Positions 44,992 to 53,606 of a DNA stretch of 64,000 bases are shown piece after piece. Positions within the stretch are counted from its first letter, which is position 1. Every line of letters starts with the position of its first letter. A program made the position numbers and the translations under genes. Origin of the DNA: Alteromonadaceae bacterium (GTDB taxonomy: Bacteria > Pseudomonadota > Gammaproteobacteria > Pseudomonadales > Oleiphilaceae). The stretch is from the NCBI GenBank assembly GCA_013393545.1, contig JABXHG010000572.1, positions 1 to 64,000 of the forward strand, given 5' to 3'. Below the pieces are notes generated by a model. It was not told where the DNA came from. It saw nothing but the letters and a program-made list of their open reading frames with translations, and did no database searches.

Positions 44992-45716
44992 CCCTTCAGG
45001 CGGATGCGCTCAGCTTTCGCTATGGCGACAAGCCAGTGCTCAGGGAAGTCAGCTTCGAGCTGACACAGGGGCACTTTCACGCGCTGTTGGGGCCCAACGG
45101 GGCGGGCAAGTCCACGTTGTTCGGGCTGCTGACCCGTTTGCTGGCCCTGCAGCATGGAGACATCCGCTTTGCCGGGCAGTCGCTGAGAAAGAAGCCCGGC
45201 GATGCCATGCGCCAGATTGGCGTGGTATTCCAACAAAACGCACTGGATCTGGACCTGACGGTGCGTCAGAACCTGCAATACCACGCCGCCCTCCATGGGC
45301 TCTCCCGCAGGGAGGCCCGCTTGCGGGGCGATCGTGAGTTGGCCCGGTTTGGCTTGCAGGACCGGGCCAATGATGCGGTGCGTCAGCTTAACGGTGGTCA
45401 TCGGCGGCGGGTGGAAATCGCCCGGGCGCTGCTGCATCAGCCCTCTCTGCTACTGCTGGACGAGCCCACGGTGGGACTGGATGTTGCCAGCCGCGATGCC
45501 CTGAACCGCCACGTTCGGCAATTGTGCCAGGACGACGGACTGACAGCGCTCTGGGCCACCCACCTGATTGAGGAGGTGCAGCCAGAGGATCAGGTTCTGA
45601 TACTTCATGAGGGCCGGCTGCTGGCTGACGGACCAGGTGGTGCTCTGTGCTGGGCCCATGACCAATCCACCCTTGCGGACACCTTCCACGCTTTGACTGG
45701 TGCGAGGAAATCATGA
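44988..45716 (+). CDS. pedB: ABC transporter ATP-binding protein PedB
   Basis: A 242-residue ATPase with Walker A GPNGAGKST, Q-loop VVFQQNALD, signature LNGGHRRRVEIARALL (LNGGH in place of LSGGQ), Walker B LLLLDEPTVGLD and switch His in WATHLIEE. It pairs with the ABC-2-type permease PedC by a 4-bp overlap. In this cluster the transporter is linked to PQQ alcohol dehydrogenase function and metal uptake. Confidence 0.92.
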   Translation: MTLQADALSFRYGDKPVLREVSFELTQGHFHALLGPNGAGKSTLFGLLTRLLALQHGDIRFAGQSLRKKPGDAMRQIGVVFQQNALDLDLTVRQNLQYHAALHGLSRREARLRGDRELARFGLQDRANDAVRQLNGGHRRRVEIARALLHQPSLLLLDEPTVGLDVASRDALNRHVRQLCQDDGLTALWATHLIEEVQPEDQVLILHEGRLLADGPGGALCWAHDQSTLADTFHALTGARKS

Positions 45717-46522
45717 CGTTGGCACGTTACTGGCACTGTTTTGTCGGCATTCAGGGGCGTGAATGGTTGCGTTTCTGGCAGCAACGCACGCGTTTTGTCA
45801 GTGCCCTGGTACGCCCGCTGCTGTGGTTGGTGGTCTTCGCCGCCGGCTTTCGCGCGGTGTTGGGGATTTCCATCATCCCGCCGTATCAGACCTACATCAC
45901 CTATGAGACCTACATTGCCCCCGGGCTTTGCGGCATGATCATCCTGTTCAACAGCATGCAGGGTGCGCTTTCGATGGTGTACGACCGGGAACTGGGAAGT
46001 ATGCGGGTGCTGTTAATGAGCCCACTGCCCCGGCCGTTTCTGCTGGTAACCAAACTGCTGGCCATGGGCACCGTTTCCGTCGGCCAGGTGTACGTGTTCC
46101 TGCTGCTGGCCCGGCTAGTGGATGTGGAACCCCCGGCATGGGGGTATCTGGCGGTGTTGCCCTCCCTGATGCTCACCAGCCTGATGCTGGGCGCGCTGGG
46201 GTTGTTGATCGCTACCTGGATAAAACAGCTGGAAAACTTTGCCGGGGTGATGAACTTTGTCATCTTCCCGATGTTTTTCCTGTCCTCGGCACTTTACCCG
46301 CTGTGGCGGATGAATGAAGCCAGCCCCTGGCTTTACTGGATCTGCCAGTTCAACCCGTTTACCCACGCGGTGGAAGCCATCCGCTTTTCGCTGTACCTGG
46401 AGTGGAGCGCCATGGCATTCGGTGTCACCGCTACCGTCACTCTGGTGCTGGCCCTGCTGGCGACCGCCGGGTTTCGGCCCCAGCGCACAAAGATACTGGG
46501 CAGCAAGTTGTCCCGACCCTGA
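45713..46522 (+). CDS. pedC: ABC-2-type permease PedC
   Basis: A 269-residue inner-membrane protein with six predicted segments and the ABC-2 pattern near NFAGVMNFVIFPMFFLSSALYPLWRM. ABC-2 permeases usually export, which makes a direct uptake role puzzling; the operon context nevertheless groups it with two periplasmic proteins. It converges with an 8-bp gap on the NitT-type ATPase gene. Confidence 0.9.
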   Translation: MTLARYWHCFVGIQGREWLRFWQQRTRFVSALVRPLLWLVVFAAGFRAVLGISIIPPYQTYITYETYIAPGLCGMIILFNSMQGALSMVYDRELGSMRVLLMSPLPRPFLLVTKLLAMGTVSVGQVYVFLLLARLVDVEPPAWGYLAVLPSLMLTSLMLGALGLLIATWIKQLENFAGVMNFVIFPMFFLSSALYPLWRMNEASPWLYWICQFNPFTHAVEAIRFSLYLEWSAMAFGVTATVTLVLALLATAGFRPQRTKILGSKLSRP

Positions 46523-46530
46523 TTCCTGGT

Positions 46531-47199
46531 TCAGGCAGGGCGGGCTCCAGCCCGCAGGCCTGCCAGCCGGCCTCGCACCCGGTGGGCCTCTGATACCTCC
46601 TCGTCCCAGATCAGGCGAGCCGGCTGGCCGTCCAGATACCAGAGTCTATTGGCCAGATCCTCGGCATCCCCGGCATCGTGCGTCACGCAGATCATGGCCA
46701 TTTCCGGGCGCTTGTCGAGGATGCCCCCAATCAGGCTTTTTAACTGGTCTGCGGTGCCTGGATCCAGCGACGCGAACGGCTCATCCATCAGCAGCAGGCC
46801 CGGCTGGACGGCCAGACAGCGGGCCAGCGCGGCCCGACGGGCCATGCCCAATGACAGTTGGTCGGGAAAATAATGCGCTTTTCCGGCCAGCCCCACGTCG
46901 GCCAGTAGTCGCGTGGCTTCGGCCGTGGATGCGCCCGCCAGTTGCAGGTTGGCCTGGAGGGTGCGCCAAGGCAGCAGGCGATGCTCCTGAAACAGGTAAC
47001 CTATTCTGGGCGGGCTGTTGTGGAACACGATGCTACTGCCGGAGACCGGGTCAAGCCCGGCAATGGCGTTCAGTAACGTGCTCTTTCCCGTGCCGGACGG
47101 GCCCAGCAGGCAGATGCGGTCGCCGGCGCGCACGCTTGTGGTCAGTGCGCCCAGAATTGGGTGTTGGTCGGATTCCAGGTGAATGCTGAATTCAGGCAT
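46531..47199 (-). CDS. NitT/TauT-type ABC ATP-binding protein
   Basis: A 222-residue ATPase with Walker A GPSGTGKST, Q-loop YLFQEHRLLPW (typical of nitrate/taurine/bicarbonate importers), signature region QLSLGMARRAALARCL (LSLGM, divergent from LSGGQ) and Walker B LLLMDEPFASLD. Third gene of a three-gene importer operon; it overlaps the permease by 8 bp. Substrate unknown. Confidence 0.88.
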   Translation of the reverse strand: MPEFSIHLESDQHPILGALTTSVRAGDRICLLGPSGTGKSTLLNAIAGLDPVSGSSIVFHNSPPRIGYLFQEHRLLPWRTLQANLQLAGASTAEATRLLADVGLAGKAHYFPDQLSLGMARRAALARCLAVQPGLLLMDEPFASLDPGTADQLKSLIGGILDKRPEMAMICVTHDAGDAEDLANRLWYLDGQPARLIWDEEVSEAHRVRGRLAGLRAGARPA

Positions 47200-47968
47200 G
47201 GGCCAGTCCTGGCTGGCGCCATTGGTTGGCCCGCCGGTCCAGCGGCTGCAACACGGCCAGTTCGATCAGTTGCACAATCGCAATGAATGCCAGGCTGTAG
47301 GCCAGAATGGTGGCCACATCAAACACCTGAAAGGCCATGTGCAGCTGAAATCCCACGCCATTGGAACGCCCCAGTAATTCCACCACCAGGACAATCTTCC
47401 AGATCAGCGCCAGGCCACCACGGGTGGCCGCCATCAGGTAGGAGAACAGCTGTGGTATCCAGACATCGCGGAAGCGCTGCCAGTTGGTAAAACGATAGAC
47501 CCGGGCCATTTGCTCCAGCCGGAAATCCAGGTTGCGCGCGCCTTCCCGTATGGTAATTGCCACGTTGGGTACCTTGTTGATCACCACGGCCATCACGGCG
47601 GCCGCTTCCACCAGGCCGAACCAGACGTACATCAGGATAATGGTAACCAGTGCCGGCAGGTTCAGCAGCACCACCAGCAGAGGATCCAGCAGCGCGTTGG
47701 TGGTGGCTGAGCGCCCCATCATCAGTCCGATCGCGGTACCCATGGCCATGGCGAGGCAAAAGGCAATGATTACCCGCGTCAATGTAGCTCCCAGGTGGTA
47801 CCACAGTTCTCCGGTGGACGCCTCGTTGATCAGGGTGTCCAGCACCGTCACCGGTGCCGGCAGTAGATCGGTGTTCAGAAGCCAGGAGACGACAGCCCAG
47901 CAAAGAATCAGGGCGGGCAACACCACCCAGTAGATCCAGGCGGGCGGTTGTCCGGTTGTAGTAGTCAC
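47192..47968 (-). CDS. NitT/TauT-type ABC permease
   Basis: A 258-residue binding-protein-dependent inner-membrane component with six predicted segments and the cytoplasmic EAA-like loop near NKVPNVAITIREGARNLD. It resembles SsuC/TauC. It overlaps the binding-protein gene by 4 bp and the ATPase gene by 8 bp. Confidence 0.9.
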   Translation of the reverse strand: MTTTTGQPPAWIYWVVLPALILCWAVVSWLLNTDLLPAPVTVLDTLINEASTGELWYHLGATLTRVIIAFCLAMAMGTAIGLMMGRSATTNALLDPLLVVLLNLPALVTIILMYVWFGLVEAAAVMAVVINKVPNVAITIREGARNLDFRLEQMARVYRFTNWQRFRDVWIPQLFSYLMAATRGGLALIWKIVLVVELLGRSNGVGFQLHMAFQVFDVATILAYSLAFIAIVQLIELAVLQPLDRRANQWRQPGLAHA

Positions 47969-48963
47969 GGAGCCCCCTGATGGAACAGATCGGCGGGCAT
48001 CACCTTGCCTGGGGGCGCCCCGGTCAGGCGCAGAAGCTGTTGCAGGTCGGCGACGCGCTCATGGGTCATGGTGCCGGGGGTGCCTTTGATGAAGCCGTGT
48101 CTCAGTGCCGTGAACGCATTGTCTTCCGGATTGCGCATCAGTGCCCGGAGGTGGTGCCAGTGGTCGGGGTCCGCCGCCAGTTCGGTTTTGGCGGCGCTCA
48201 GGGAGCGGGCAAAACGGTCAACCAGGTCGCTTTGCTCCTGGGCCCAGGCTTCGGGAAAAACATAGCCCAGGACGGGCAGGTTGGTGTCCATTCCGAGGCT
48301 GGCGAGCAGAGATTCCATGGCAAAGGCGGAACGCCAGCTTCCCTCGCCTTTCAGACGGGCTGCAAAATGCCAGTAGGTCACGATGGCATCCACTCGCCCC
48401 CGCTTGAGTGATTGGCTGAGCAACGGCGGAGCGGCAAATTGCACTTCGGCTGAGTCGGCCAGCTCGATGCCCTGGCTGCGGGCCACTTCCCGCAAAAGGA
48501 TCCAGCCCTTGCTGTCGGGCCCGCCGGCCACGCCGATGCGGCGTCCAGCCAGGTCTTTCACTGAGTGGATGTCGGAATCCCGCGCCACCACAATGTCGCC
48601 GATTTGCGACGAAAACGGCACGTACAGAAAGGAAGAGCCGGCCTCATGGCGTGCCTGGGCCCAGAGCAGATCGGCCACCGCGCCATGAACGTTGCCACTG
48701 GTAACCGCCAGGCGGGAGGCGGGCAGATTCGCCACTGGTTTCAGGTCCAGCCGGTAACCGTGGGCCCTGTCCAGGCCCTGGTGGCGGATATGTTCGAGTT
48801 CCCAATGGGCCGTACCAAACTGCAGGACGCTGATTGACAGCACCGGCGGATCTTCCGCAGCTTTGGCCCCCATGCCAACAAGGGCCAGCAGGACAGTGAT
48901 CAACAAACGCATGCGCACGGAGTGTTGTGAAAAGTGTCGTGATATCAGAAGTGTTGTTTTCAT
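47965..48963 (-). CDS. NitT/TauT-type periplasmic binding protein
   Basis: A 332-residue substrate-binding protein of the SsuA/TauA (type II) fold. After a short basic leader, a signal peptide runs to about residue 37 (ending GAKAAEDPP). Core segments are SISVLQFGTAHWELEHI, VKDLAGRRIGVAGGPDSKGW and VDAIVTYWHFAARL. I start at ATG 48963 with GAGG just upstream; ATG 48912 would start directly at the signal peptide. A dyad AGTAC-TTTG-GTGCT lies 37 bp before, putting this importer in the candidate alcohol-oxidation regulon. Ligand unknown. Confidence 0.86.
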   Translation of the reverse strand: MKTTLLISRHFSQHSVRMRLLITVLLALVGMGAKAAEDPPVLSISVLQFGTAHWELEHIRHQGLDRAHGYRLDLKPVANLPASRLAVTSGNVHGAVADLLWAQARHEAGSSFLYVPFSSQIGDIVVARDSDIHSVKDLAGRRIGVAGGPDSKGWILLREVARSQGIELADSAEVQFAAPPLLSQSLKRGRVDAIVTYWHFAARLKGEGSWRSAFAMESLLASLGMDTNLPVLGYVFPEAWAQEQSDLVDRFARSLSAAKTELAADPDHWHHLRALMRNPEDNAFTALRHGFIKGTPGTMTHERVADLQQLLRLTGAPPGKVMPADLFHQGAP

Positions 48964-48999
48964 GACCTCACGATACGAAGCCGGCCGGCGGGCAAGAAT

Positions 49000-49013
49000 A
49001 GTACTTTGGTGCT
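49000..49013. promoter_or_regulatory. 14-bp dyad between NitT-type operon and pedR1
   Basis: AGTAC-TTTG-GTGCT, one mismatch from perfect symmetry, lies 37 bp from the binding-protein start and 226 bp from pedR1. A further TTTTGGTGCG half-site follows at 49017-49026. Confidence 0.55.
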
Positions 49014-49238
49014 TGTTTTTTGGTGCGATGGTCGCATTCAACCGTTGGGCGATATGACGTGTAATGAAACGATCATAAAAATAAAGATGCAGATGGCGCA
49101 CACCGAAGAGCTCTCCGCCATCGTGGAGCGTCGACGCAGGAGAATGCCATGCAGACCACACACGATGCCGCACTCTGCGCGGAAAACCGCTATCATGAAA
49201 CTTCCCCTGTTCCCGACAACAATACCCTGGAGATATCC

Positions 49239-49916
49239 ATGGAGCCGGCTTATAAGATTCTGATCGCCGATGATCATCCTCTCTTCCGGGAAGCCATCAG
49301 CAGCGTAATTGCTTCCGGCTTTGCTGGTAGTGAGATTCTGGAAACCGATGATCTGGAGAGTGCGCTGGAGATTACCCGGGAAAACGATGATCTGGATCTG
49401 ATCCTGCTGGATCTGAACATGCCTGGCATGCATGGCCTTAACGGCTTGATCACGTTGCGAAACGAATCCCCAAGCATTCCGGTGGTCATTGTTTCAGCGG
49501 AAGAGGACAAGCAGGTGGTTCTGCAGGCCATTACTTATGGTGCCGTGGGTTTTATTACCAAGTCCTCTCCCCGTGCCCACATGACCGAGGCCATCCAGCA
49601 GATTCTCAACGGGAATGTGTACCTGCCCTCGGATATCATCCGGACCGGCAAGGAAGCCAACCAGCGCCGCAGTCGCGGCGACGACAACCCTATTTCGCCG
49701 GAGTTGCTCAACTCCCTGACCCGCCGCCAACTTCTGGTTCTGGAGCGTATGTCGAAAGGCGAGTCGAACAAGCAGATCGCTTACAATCTGCATATCGCGG
49801 AAACCACGGTTAAGGCTCACGTTTCGGCGATTTTGCGCAAGTTGGGGGTGCATAACCGCGTGCAAGCCATTCTTTCAGCCAGCGATGTGGATTTCAGTCA
49901 GTATCTGAAACGGTAA
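49239..49916 (+). CDS. pedR1: LuxR-type response regulator PedR1/AgmR/ErbR
   Basis: A 225-residue NarL/FixJ regulator with phospho-acceptor D58 ([10 protein letters not shown]) and a C-terminal LuxR domain (about 155-215, [20 protein letters not shown]). The orthologues AgmR and ErbR activate quinoprotein ethanol dehydrogenase and pqq genes in pseudomonads. I start at ATG 49239 (TGGAGA upstream) rather than 49149, since the receiver fold begins KILIADDH. It converges with a 6-bp gap on the kinase gene pedS1. Confidence 0.92.
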   Translation: MEPAYKILIADDHPLFREAISSVIASGFAGSEILETDDLESALEITRENDDLDLILLDLNMPGMHGLNGLITLRNESPSIPVVIVSAEEDKQVVLQAITYGAVGFITKSSPRAHMTEAIQQILNGNVYLPSDIIRTGKEANQRRSRGDDNPISPELLNSLTRRQLLVLERMSKGESNKQIAYNLHIAETTVKAHVSAILRKLGVHNRVQAILSASDVDFSQYLKR

Positions 49917-49922
49917 TCCGGT

Positions 49923-52205
49923 TCATGCAGAGCGATCTTGAGTCACGTGATTCAACACGCTGCGCAGCTTTAACGGCTTTACTGGCTTGTTCATCAACAG
50001 GTAACCCAGTTCACGAATGTGCTGTTTCAGCTCGTTTGAGTAATTGGCCGTGATCATCAGCACGGGAGCAGGTATCGCGCGGCGATGATTGATCTCGCCA
50101 ACCACATCCACGCCATTCGTGTCGTCGTCAAGGTGATAATCGGCCAGGATCAGATCCACGGGTGCCGATTCCATAGGCAATTGCTGCTGAAGGTCTTCCA
50201 GAGACGTAGCGGTTACCACCTGACAGTCCCAGCCTTCCAATAAAGTTCTCATGCCGTCGCAAATAGATAGATCGTTGTCGATAACCCATATGCGGGCACC
50301 ATTAAGGCCGCTCTTTATGGTCGCTTGGTGAGAAGTGTCCTTTTTCGAATGCTGCGGCTCGAGCTGGCCCAGTGGAACCTGAACACTAAACATGGAACCT
50401 TTTCCTTCAACCGAAGACACTCTTACCTTGTGGCCCAGCATGCGGGAGATTTTGTCCACGATCGCCAGGCCCAGGCCCAATCCTTTGTCCTGTTGTGAGC
50501 CTTTGGGTTGTATGCGTTTGAACTCCTGAAATATTTCCGTGAGCTTGTCTTCCGGAATCCCCATGCCGGTGTCCCAGACCTGCAGCAGGACATGATCCCC
50601 CCGCCTGCGACAACCAAGCAGGATGCGTCCCGAGGTTGTGTACCGGATGGCGTTGGTCAGGAAGTTCCGGAGAATTCGGGCGAGCAGCTGGGAGTCCGAT
50701 TCGACCACGGCCGACGAGGGCACGAAATCCAGCTGGAGGTTTTCGGCAAAGGCCATCTGGCGGAATTCCCGGGCGATGTTGTTCAGAAGGTCCCGAAGGT
50801 CAAAGGCGGTTACGTCCGGCTTGATGACACCAGCATCGAGTTTGGAGATATCGACCAGGGTTCCCAGAAGGTTTTCCACGTCATCCAGTGAGGTGCTGAC
50901 GGAACGAACCAGGCTCTCGGCCTTGGGACCGAACGATTGCTCCTGCAGAGCGCTGGTGAACAGCCGGGCCGCATTGAGTGGTTGCAGCAAGTCATGACTG
51001 ACGGCCGCCAGGAACTTTGTCTTCGACATGTTGGCCCGTTCCGCTTCCAGCTTGGCGTCGCGTAGCCGGGCCTCGACGGTGGCGCGCTCCGATATTTCCT
51101 GACGCAGCTTGTTGTTCAGACCGGTGAGCGCCGCTGTGCGTTCTTTTACCCGGCGTTCGAGGTTGTCATAAGCCTGTTCGAGGGCGAGGGCGGTTTTGCG
51201 GCGCTCGGTGATGTCACGAATCAGCACAAAAAAGCCGATAATGTCGCCGTCTTCACCGAAGTTGGGAACGTAGGAGCGGAGCATGTAGCGCTCCTCCCCG
51301 TCTTCACCGGTCTCCTCCAGTTCAAAGGTCACGTTATGGCCATCCAGTACTTCCATGATCTGTGGCAGCAGTCTCTGGTAGGAGTCCGGGCAGTGTATTT
51401 CATCCAGCCGCTTGCCCAGCAGGGGGGCCCCTTTTCGGCTATACCATTCTTCATAGACCTTGTTGCAGAATTGCACGGTCATGTCCGCGCCGATGTAGGC
51501 AATGAGGGCCGGTACGTGGTCGGTCACCACGCGAATCCAGCGTTCGCTCTCTTCCAGCGCTTTTATCCGGCGGGCCATCTCGCTGTTCTTGACGTCGGTG
51601 ATGTCCGAGTACAGAACCACCAGGCCGCCCTCCCTGGTAGCCCGCTCCGTCATCTGGACCCAGCGACCATTGGACAGCAGGAAAACGGCTTCTTCCACGT
51701 CCTCGTGGCTGTGCTCCTCCAGGACCAGGCCGCAAGCGATGGCCTGGGCCTTGACTTCCTCGATGGAGGCGCCGGCTTCCGGCGGGTTGACCCCGGCATG
51801 CAGCCAATAACTCTGGAATCGACTGTTGCTTTGTAGCAAACGGTGTTGGCGATCAAAGAGCACAAAGCCATCGGCGATACTTTCTATGGCGTCGTTGAGT
51901 CGCTGGCGGGTCGTTTCGGCTTCTTCCCGCGCCCGGTTCAGGGCCTTGTTGCTGGCCTTGAATTCCTCCATCGCGTGGTTCAGTGCGTCGGTGCGCTCAC
52001 GCACCTGCTCGGCCAGAATCACCGAATGCTCAAAAGCGGCATAGGGCTCCAGCTTGTGGGTAACGCCGGACTCGACGCGCGTGATAAGCGCATCGCGGGT
52101 TTTCCGCAATCGATGATTTTCTGCTTCCAATTCGGCGATACGCCGCGCTTGCGCCGCCTCACCAGACGCCTCAGACGGGCGCTGAGCGGATTTCAGGTTG
52201 GCCAA
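49923..52205 (-). CDS. pedS1: Hybrid PAS sensor histidine kinase PedS1
   Basis: A 760-residue soluble hybrid kinase: N-terminal coiled coil (about 15-105), PAS (about 105-215), second PAS (about 225-340), coil, HisKA with H404 in LAAVSHDLLQPLNA, ATPase domain (about 510-625) with DTGMGIPEDKL and GLGLGLAIVDKI, and a receiver domain (about 645-760) with the phospho-Asp in LADYHLDDDTNG. No membrane segment. Its start overlaps the FIST-domain gene by 35 bp, which suggests that the FIST protein supplies the signal. It is likely to act with PedR1 encoded convergently. Confidence 0.9.
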   Translation of the reverse strand: MANLKSAQRPSEASGEAAQARRIAELEAENHRLRKTRDALITRVESGVTHKLEPYAAFEHSVILAEQVRERTDALNHAMEEFKASNKALNRAREEAETTRQRLNDAIESIADGFVLFDRQHRLLQSNSRFQSYWLHAGVNPPEAGASIEEVKAQAIACGLVLEEHSHEDVEEAVFLLSNGRWVQMTERATREGGLVVLYSDITDVKNSEMARRIKALEESERWIRVVTDHVPALIAYIGADMTVQFCNKVYEEWYSRKGAPLLGKRLDEIHCPDSYQRLLPQIMEVLDGHNVTFELEETGEDGEERYMLRSYVPNFGEDGDIIGFFVLIRDITERRKTALALEQAYDNLERRVKERTAALTGLNNKLRQEISERATVEARLRDAKLEAERANMSKTKFLAAVSHDLLQPLNAARLFTSALQEQSFGPKAESLVRSVSTSLDDVENLLGTLVDISKLDAGVIKPDVTAFDLRDLLNNIAREFRQMAFAENLQLDFVPSSAVVESDSQLLARILRNFLTNAIRYTTSGRILLGCRRRGDHVLLQVWDTGMGIPEDKLTEIFQEFKRIQPKGSQQDKGLGLGLAIVDKISRMLGHKVRVSSVEGKGSMFSVQVPLGQLEPQHSKKDTSHQATIKSGLNGARIWVIDNDLSICDGMRTLLEGWDCQVVTATSLEDLQQQLPMESAPVDLILADYHLDDDTNGVDVVGEINHRRAIPAPVLMITANYSNELKQHIRELGYLLMNKPVKPLKLRSVLNHVTQDRSA

Positions 52206-53451
52206 TCACCACCCCCGTAAACGTCTGGTTGATATGCATGCCATCAAATTGCTCGCCATAGGTGTTGAAACCAATAACCCTGTGATGCTGGAGAAACCTG
52301 GATACGGAGTCGACTTCGCCGATCACCTCCGCTTCGAGGCGGCGCAGGAAACAGTCACAGCCGATGGTGACCAGTGGTTCGCCAACAACACGCTCGGATG
52401 TTTCTATCTGCTGGCGGACGCTATCGAGAATTCCCCCGGGTGCCATTGCTGTCATGACAATGCCGGTTTCAACAGCGCAGTAGAATGTCAGGCTGCCATC
52501 GGCATTGACTCTCTGTATCGAGCGTACGAAGTATTGCCCCCCGATTTTCACGCCCAGGGGACGAAGGGCAAAGGTTTTTCGGTCGAGGTCTTCCACGTTC
52601 ACACCGACCACGCGTGCATAGGCCTGGGCTGCGGGCTCTGCATTCAGTTCAAAGACCGTCCGGCTTTCCGCGCAAGCGTCCGTGACCACCAGTTTTTCGG
52701 TGCCGTTAAGCAGATGGTGTGTGGAGAATACCCGGAAATCCAGTGGTGTGTTGACCAGCATCACGGTAGCCGCGCTGTTATGAAACTGGCCATTGAAAAA
52801 TACGTGGGTATTGGCGAGACGTTCGTCGTCGCCCGCTGATCCGCCAAACTGGGGAATGGCACCGAGTGCGGAGTTCAGGGTTGCCAGGACGAGCTCTTCC
52901 CGGCTGGACAGACCATCAAGCAGGGTGATGGCGAAGGTGTTTCCCTTGATCGGAGCCAGTTTTGCGTCACGGCAAGTGGCCAGCAACCCATCGATCACGC
53001 CCTGTGCGTCCTGCAGGGTGAAACGGTCCAGTTCGGAGATGAGTGCGCAGTCGATGGCGAAAAAGCGCTGATCAAAGCCGATGGCGGTGATGCATCCCCG
53101 GTCGTAGCCGGCCGGTGTTATCTCTCCGGCAGAGGTGCAACCACATACCCGAGCGTCTGGAAAAAACTGTTCCAGAGCAGGGCCCAGCCGCTCCAGGTCA
53201 TACTCGGCAGAGCAGAAAAACAACAGGCATCCCAGGTTGTCGTGGTACAGCTGGCGGGATAGCTCCCGGGCTGCCAGCTGTGGTTCTCGCACGTTGGTGC
53301 TTGCCACTTTAACCGCTTGAAAATTTGCCGCTGGCTCCATTGGCACCGATTCCGTCGACGTTGGGATGTGCTTTGATTCTACGGCATCCGTGCGATCAGC
53401 CAATGCGACTTCCGTGCTTTTTGTGGGCGCGCCAAAAAAGTCGTAAGTCAT
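52171..53451 (-). CDS. FIST-domain sensory protein
   Basis: A 426-residue soluble protein with a disordered N-terminus (1-60), a FIST_N domain (about 75-270; CLLFFCSAEYDLERLG, CGCTSAGEITP, GGSAGDDERL) and a FIST_C domain (about 280-410; PLGVKIGGQYFVRSIQ, IGFNTYGEQFDGMHIN). FIST domains are proposed to bind small ligands, often amino acids. It is co-transcribed with the hybrid kinase pedS1, overlapping it by 35 bp. A recurring dyad lies 62 bp before its start. AAGACTTAC-type leader without a strong ribosome site; ATG 53451 is the best start. Confidence 0.88.
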   Translation of the reverse strand: MTYDFFGAPTKSTEVALADRTDAVESKHIPTSTESVPMEPAANFQAVKVASTNVREPQLAARELSRQLYHDNLGCLLFFCSAEYDLERLGPALEQFFPDARVCGCTSAGEITPAGYDRGCITAIGFDQRFFAIDCALISELDRFTLQDAQGVIDGLLATCRDAKLAPIKGNTFAITLLDGLSSREELVLATLNSALGAIPQFGGSAGDDERLANTHVFFNGQFHNSAATVMLVNTPLDFRVFSTHHLLNGTEKLVVTDACAESRTVFELNAEPAAQAYARVVGVNVEDLDRKTFALRPLGVKIGGQYFVRSIQRVNADGSLTFYCAVETGIVMTAMAPGGILDSVRQQIETSERVVGEPLVTIGCDCFLRRLEAEVIGEVDSVSRFLQHHRVIGFNTYGEQFDGMHINQTFTGVVIGQPEIRSAPV

Positions 53452-53512
53452 TGAGTTTATTCCCTGTGTGTCAAAGCTTGCAGCCGCCTTGCGGGCTGGA
53501 AGAGCCCGGAGT

Positions 53513-53526
53513 AATACTTTAGTCCT
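53513..53526. promoter_or_regulatory. 14-bp dyad before FIST-pedS1 operon
   Basis: AATAC-TTTA-GTCCT lies 62 bp before the FIST gene. It keeps the TTTA centre and the TAC half-site of the other copies but is less symmetric. Confidence 0.5.
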
Positions 53527-53606
53527 GTTTTGGGTGTCTCCAGGGAGGGTCTTTCAGTGCCCGGTTTCCCGCCAGACACTGAAAAGCCATCGGGTTGTGC
53601 TCATTC

